The notes under the pieces: generated by a model
The model's input: the letters and a program-made list of their open reading frames with translations, nothing else
What the model was told of the DNA's origin: nothing
Database searches by the model: none
Made by a program: the position numbers and the translations under genes
Assembly: GCA_007125735.1 (NCBI GenBank)
Contig: SLCP01000194.1
Location: 1-15,277 of the forward strand
DNA: 15,277 bases
DNA from: Coriobacteriia bacterium
Lineage (GTDB): Bacteria > Actinomycetota > Coriobacteriia > Anaerosomatales > SLCP01
Direction of reading: 5' to 3'
In this document: one piece after another, positions 14,537-15,277 of the stretch
How positions within the stretch are numbered: position 1 is the stretch's first letter
Layout: every line of letters starts with the position of its first letter

Positions 14537-14568
14537 GAAGAGCCCCGGGCAGACGCCCGGGGCTCTTC
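14537..14568. terminator. strong bidirectional hairpin terminator
   Basis: A perfect 14-base stem (14537-14550 pairing with 14555-14568, mostly G+C) closes a four-base AGAC loop. Pyrimidine-rich but not pure-T sequence follows on both strands. It sits between the stop of the small secreted protein (14515) and the stop of the convergent gene (14579), so it can serve both. Confidence 0.85.
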
Positions 14569-14578
14569 GCTTCTCTCG

Positions 14579-15277
14579 CTATCGCTCGTCGGACCACGCT
14601 TCGTCGGGATCGGTCTCGCTTCGCGGCCGGTCAGACATCCGCTCTGAGCGGCCAGCCACGTCCGCCTCGTGACCGTACGGCTCCTCGGCGTAACGAGACC
14701 TCTCGCGACGCCTCTCGCGTTCCGCTGCCCTCTCGCGCTCTGCCTCTCGGCGGCGTGCGAGCAAGCCGGTAAGGACCCGCACGAGCAGCGCGAGCACGAA
14801 GACCCCGAGCGCGATCAGGAGCCACACTGGCACGAGCCAGATGTCGCGCTGCTCGACGATTGGATCGTACTCGTCGAGGATCTGGCCCTCGTCGTCGACG
14901 CGGTAGACCTCGGCCTGCAATGCGTATCGACCGAGGAACTGGCCGCCGCCCTCCACGGTTCCCTCGAGCACGCGACTAGTGTCGGCGAAGACGAGGGTCG
15001 CCAGGAGCGGCTCGTCGCGAGCGACCTCGACCCGATTGCGGTCGAAGAGTACGGTCGCGACGCTCAGGCGCTGGTCGAGGTTGCCGGTATTGTTGAGCGC
15101 CAGCTCGTAAGGGATCTCAGAACCGACACGTAGCCAGGGCACGACGAACGGCTGCACCGTCAGGCGCTCCGTCCACGCACCGCGCACCCGCATCTGCAGG
15201 CGGCTCCCGACCCTACCCGTCACCTGAGAGACCACGCCGCCGGCCTCGTCGGAGAACTCGAACATCTCGAAGAAGAG
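14579..15277 (-). CDS. C-terminally membrane-anchored surface protein, 5' end missing
   Basis: The frame is open to the window edge, so the 232 residues seen are the C-terminal part of a longer protein; an internal ATG at 15265 is not a convincing start. The visible part begins with a strand-rich region containing AGGVVSQVTGRVGSRLQMRV. An Ig-like segment follows (PYELALNNTGNLDQRLSV ... GRYALQAEVYRVDDEGQ), then one membrane helix (IWLVPVWLLIALGVFVLALL, about residues 146-165 of the visible part) and a highly charged Arg/Glu cytoplasmic tail. This order (extracellular beta domains, one helix, basic tail) resembles the C-terminal half of DUF916-type anchor proteins that accompany WxL surface proteins, but I cannot confirm the family. 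It converges on the two VDFGD genes. Confidence 0.75.
   Translation of the reverse strand, partial: LFFEMFEFSDEAGGVVSQVTGRVGSRLQMRVRGAWTERLTVQPFVVPWLRVGSEIPYELALNNTGNLDQRLSVATVLFDRNRVEVARDEPLLATLVFADTSRVLEGTVEGGGQFLGRYALQAEVYRVDDEGQILDEYDPIVEQRDIWLVPVWLLIALGVFVLALLVRVLTGLLARRREAERERAAERERRRERSRYAEEPYGHEADVAGRSERMSDRPRSETDPDEAWSDER

Noticed and set aside
1..15277. tRNA, rRNA, CRISPR array, insertion sequence or prophage genes
   Set aside because: None of their hallmarks (cloverleaf with CCA context, regularly spaced repeats, transposase or integrase motifs, terminal inverted repeats) was seen on either strand.

Overview
The window is G+C-rich (about two thirds by eye), densely packed bacterial DNA with many GTG start codons. 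It carries a rotary V/A-type ATPase operon, a DUF951 protein, an ACT/UPF0210 gene pair and signal-peptide proteins with no outer-membrane components. Together these suggest a Gram-positive-type anaerobe. My best guess is the actinobacterial class Coriobacteriia or a close relative. That is inference from gene content; no rRNA or other phylogenetic marker is present.

Layout. (1) Positions 1-8569, minus strand: a complete V-type ATPase operon except for the 3' end of the last gene, transcribed right to left as H(G), I(a), K(c), E, C(d), F, A, B, a 58-residue two-helix membrane protein, and D (cut by the window edge). Apart from the extra small gene, the order is that of the Enterococcus hirae ntpFIKECGABD operon. 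Gene junctions are a few bases apart or overlap, so this reads as one transcription unit, started from an extended -10 promoter near 8612-8620. The K subunit keeps the side chains that bind Na+ in E. hirae NtpK, so sodium coupling is plausible. (2) 8703-10867, plus strand: a divergently transcribed pair, a membrane-anchored CapA-family metallophosphatase-like protein and an overlapping membrane-anchored protein with a degenerate LytM/M23-like domain. (3) 10920-11144, minus strand: a DUF951 protein. (4) 11269-12935, plus strand: an ACT-domain regulator-like protein followed by a UPF0210 (PFL-like) protein. (5) 13017-15277: a probable cell-surface locus. Two secreted plus-strand proteins share a roughly 100-residue C-terminal beta-rich domain with VDFGD and PW-T-EP motifs. 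Facing them is a minus-strand, C-terminally membrane-anchored protein with an extracellular beta-rich domain that resembles the anchor proteins of WxL/DUF916 systems. A perfect 14-bp hairpin terminator separates the two sides.

How the genes work together. The ATPase would couple ATP synthesis or hydrolysis to Na+ or H+ movement. The CapA/LytM pair probably acts at the cell wall. The right-hand cluster looks like a surface-protein and receptor/anchor system and is the least familiar part of the window. No tRNA, rRNA, CRISPR array, insertion sequence or phage gene was seen. The longest gene-free stretch is 251 bases (13809-14059) and is described as a leader region.
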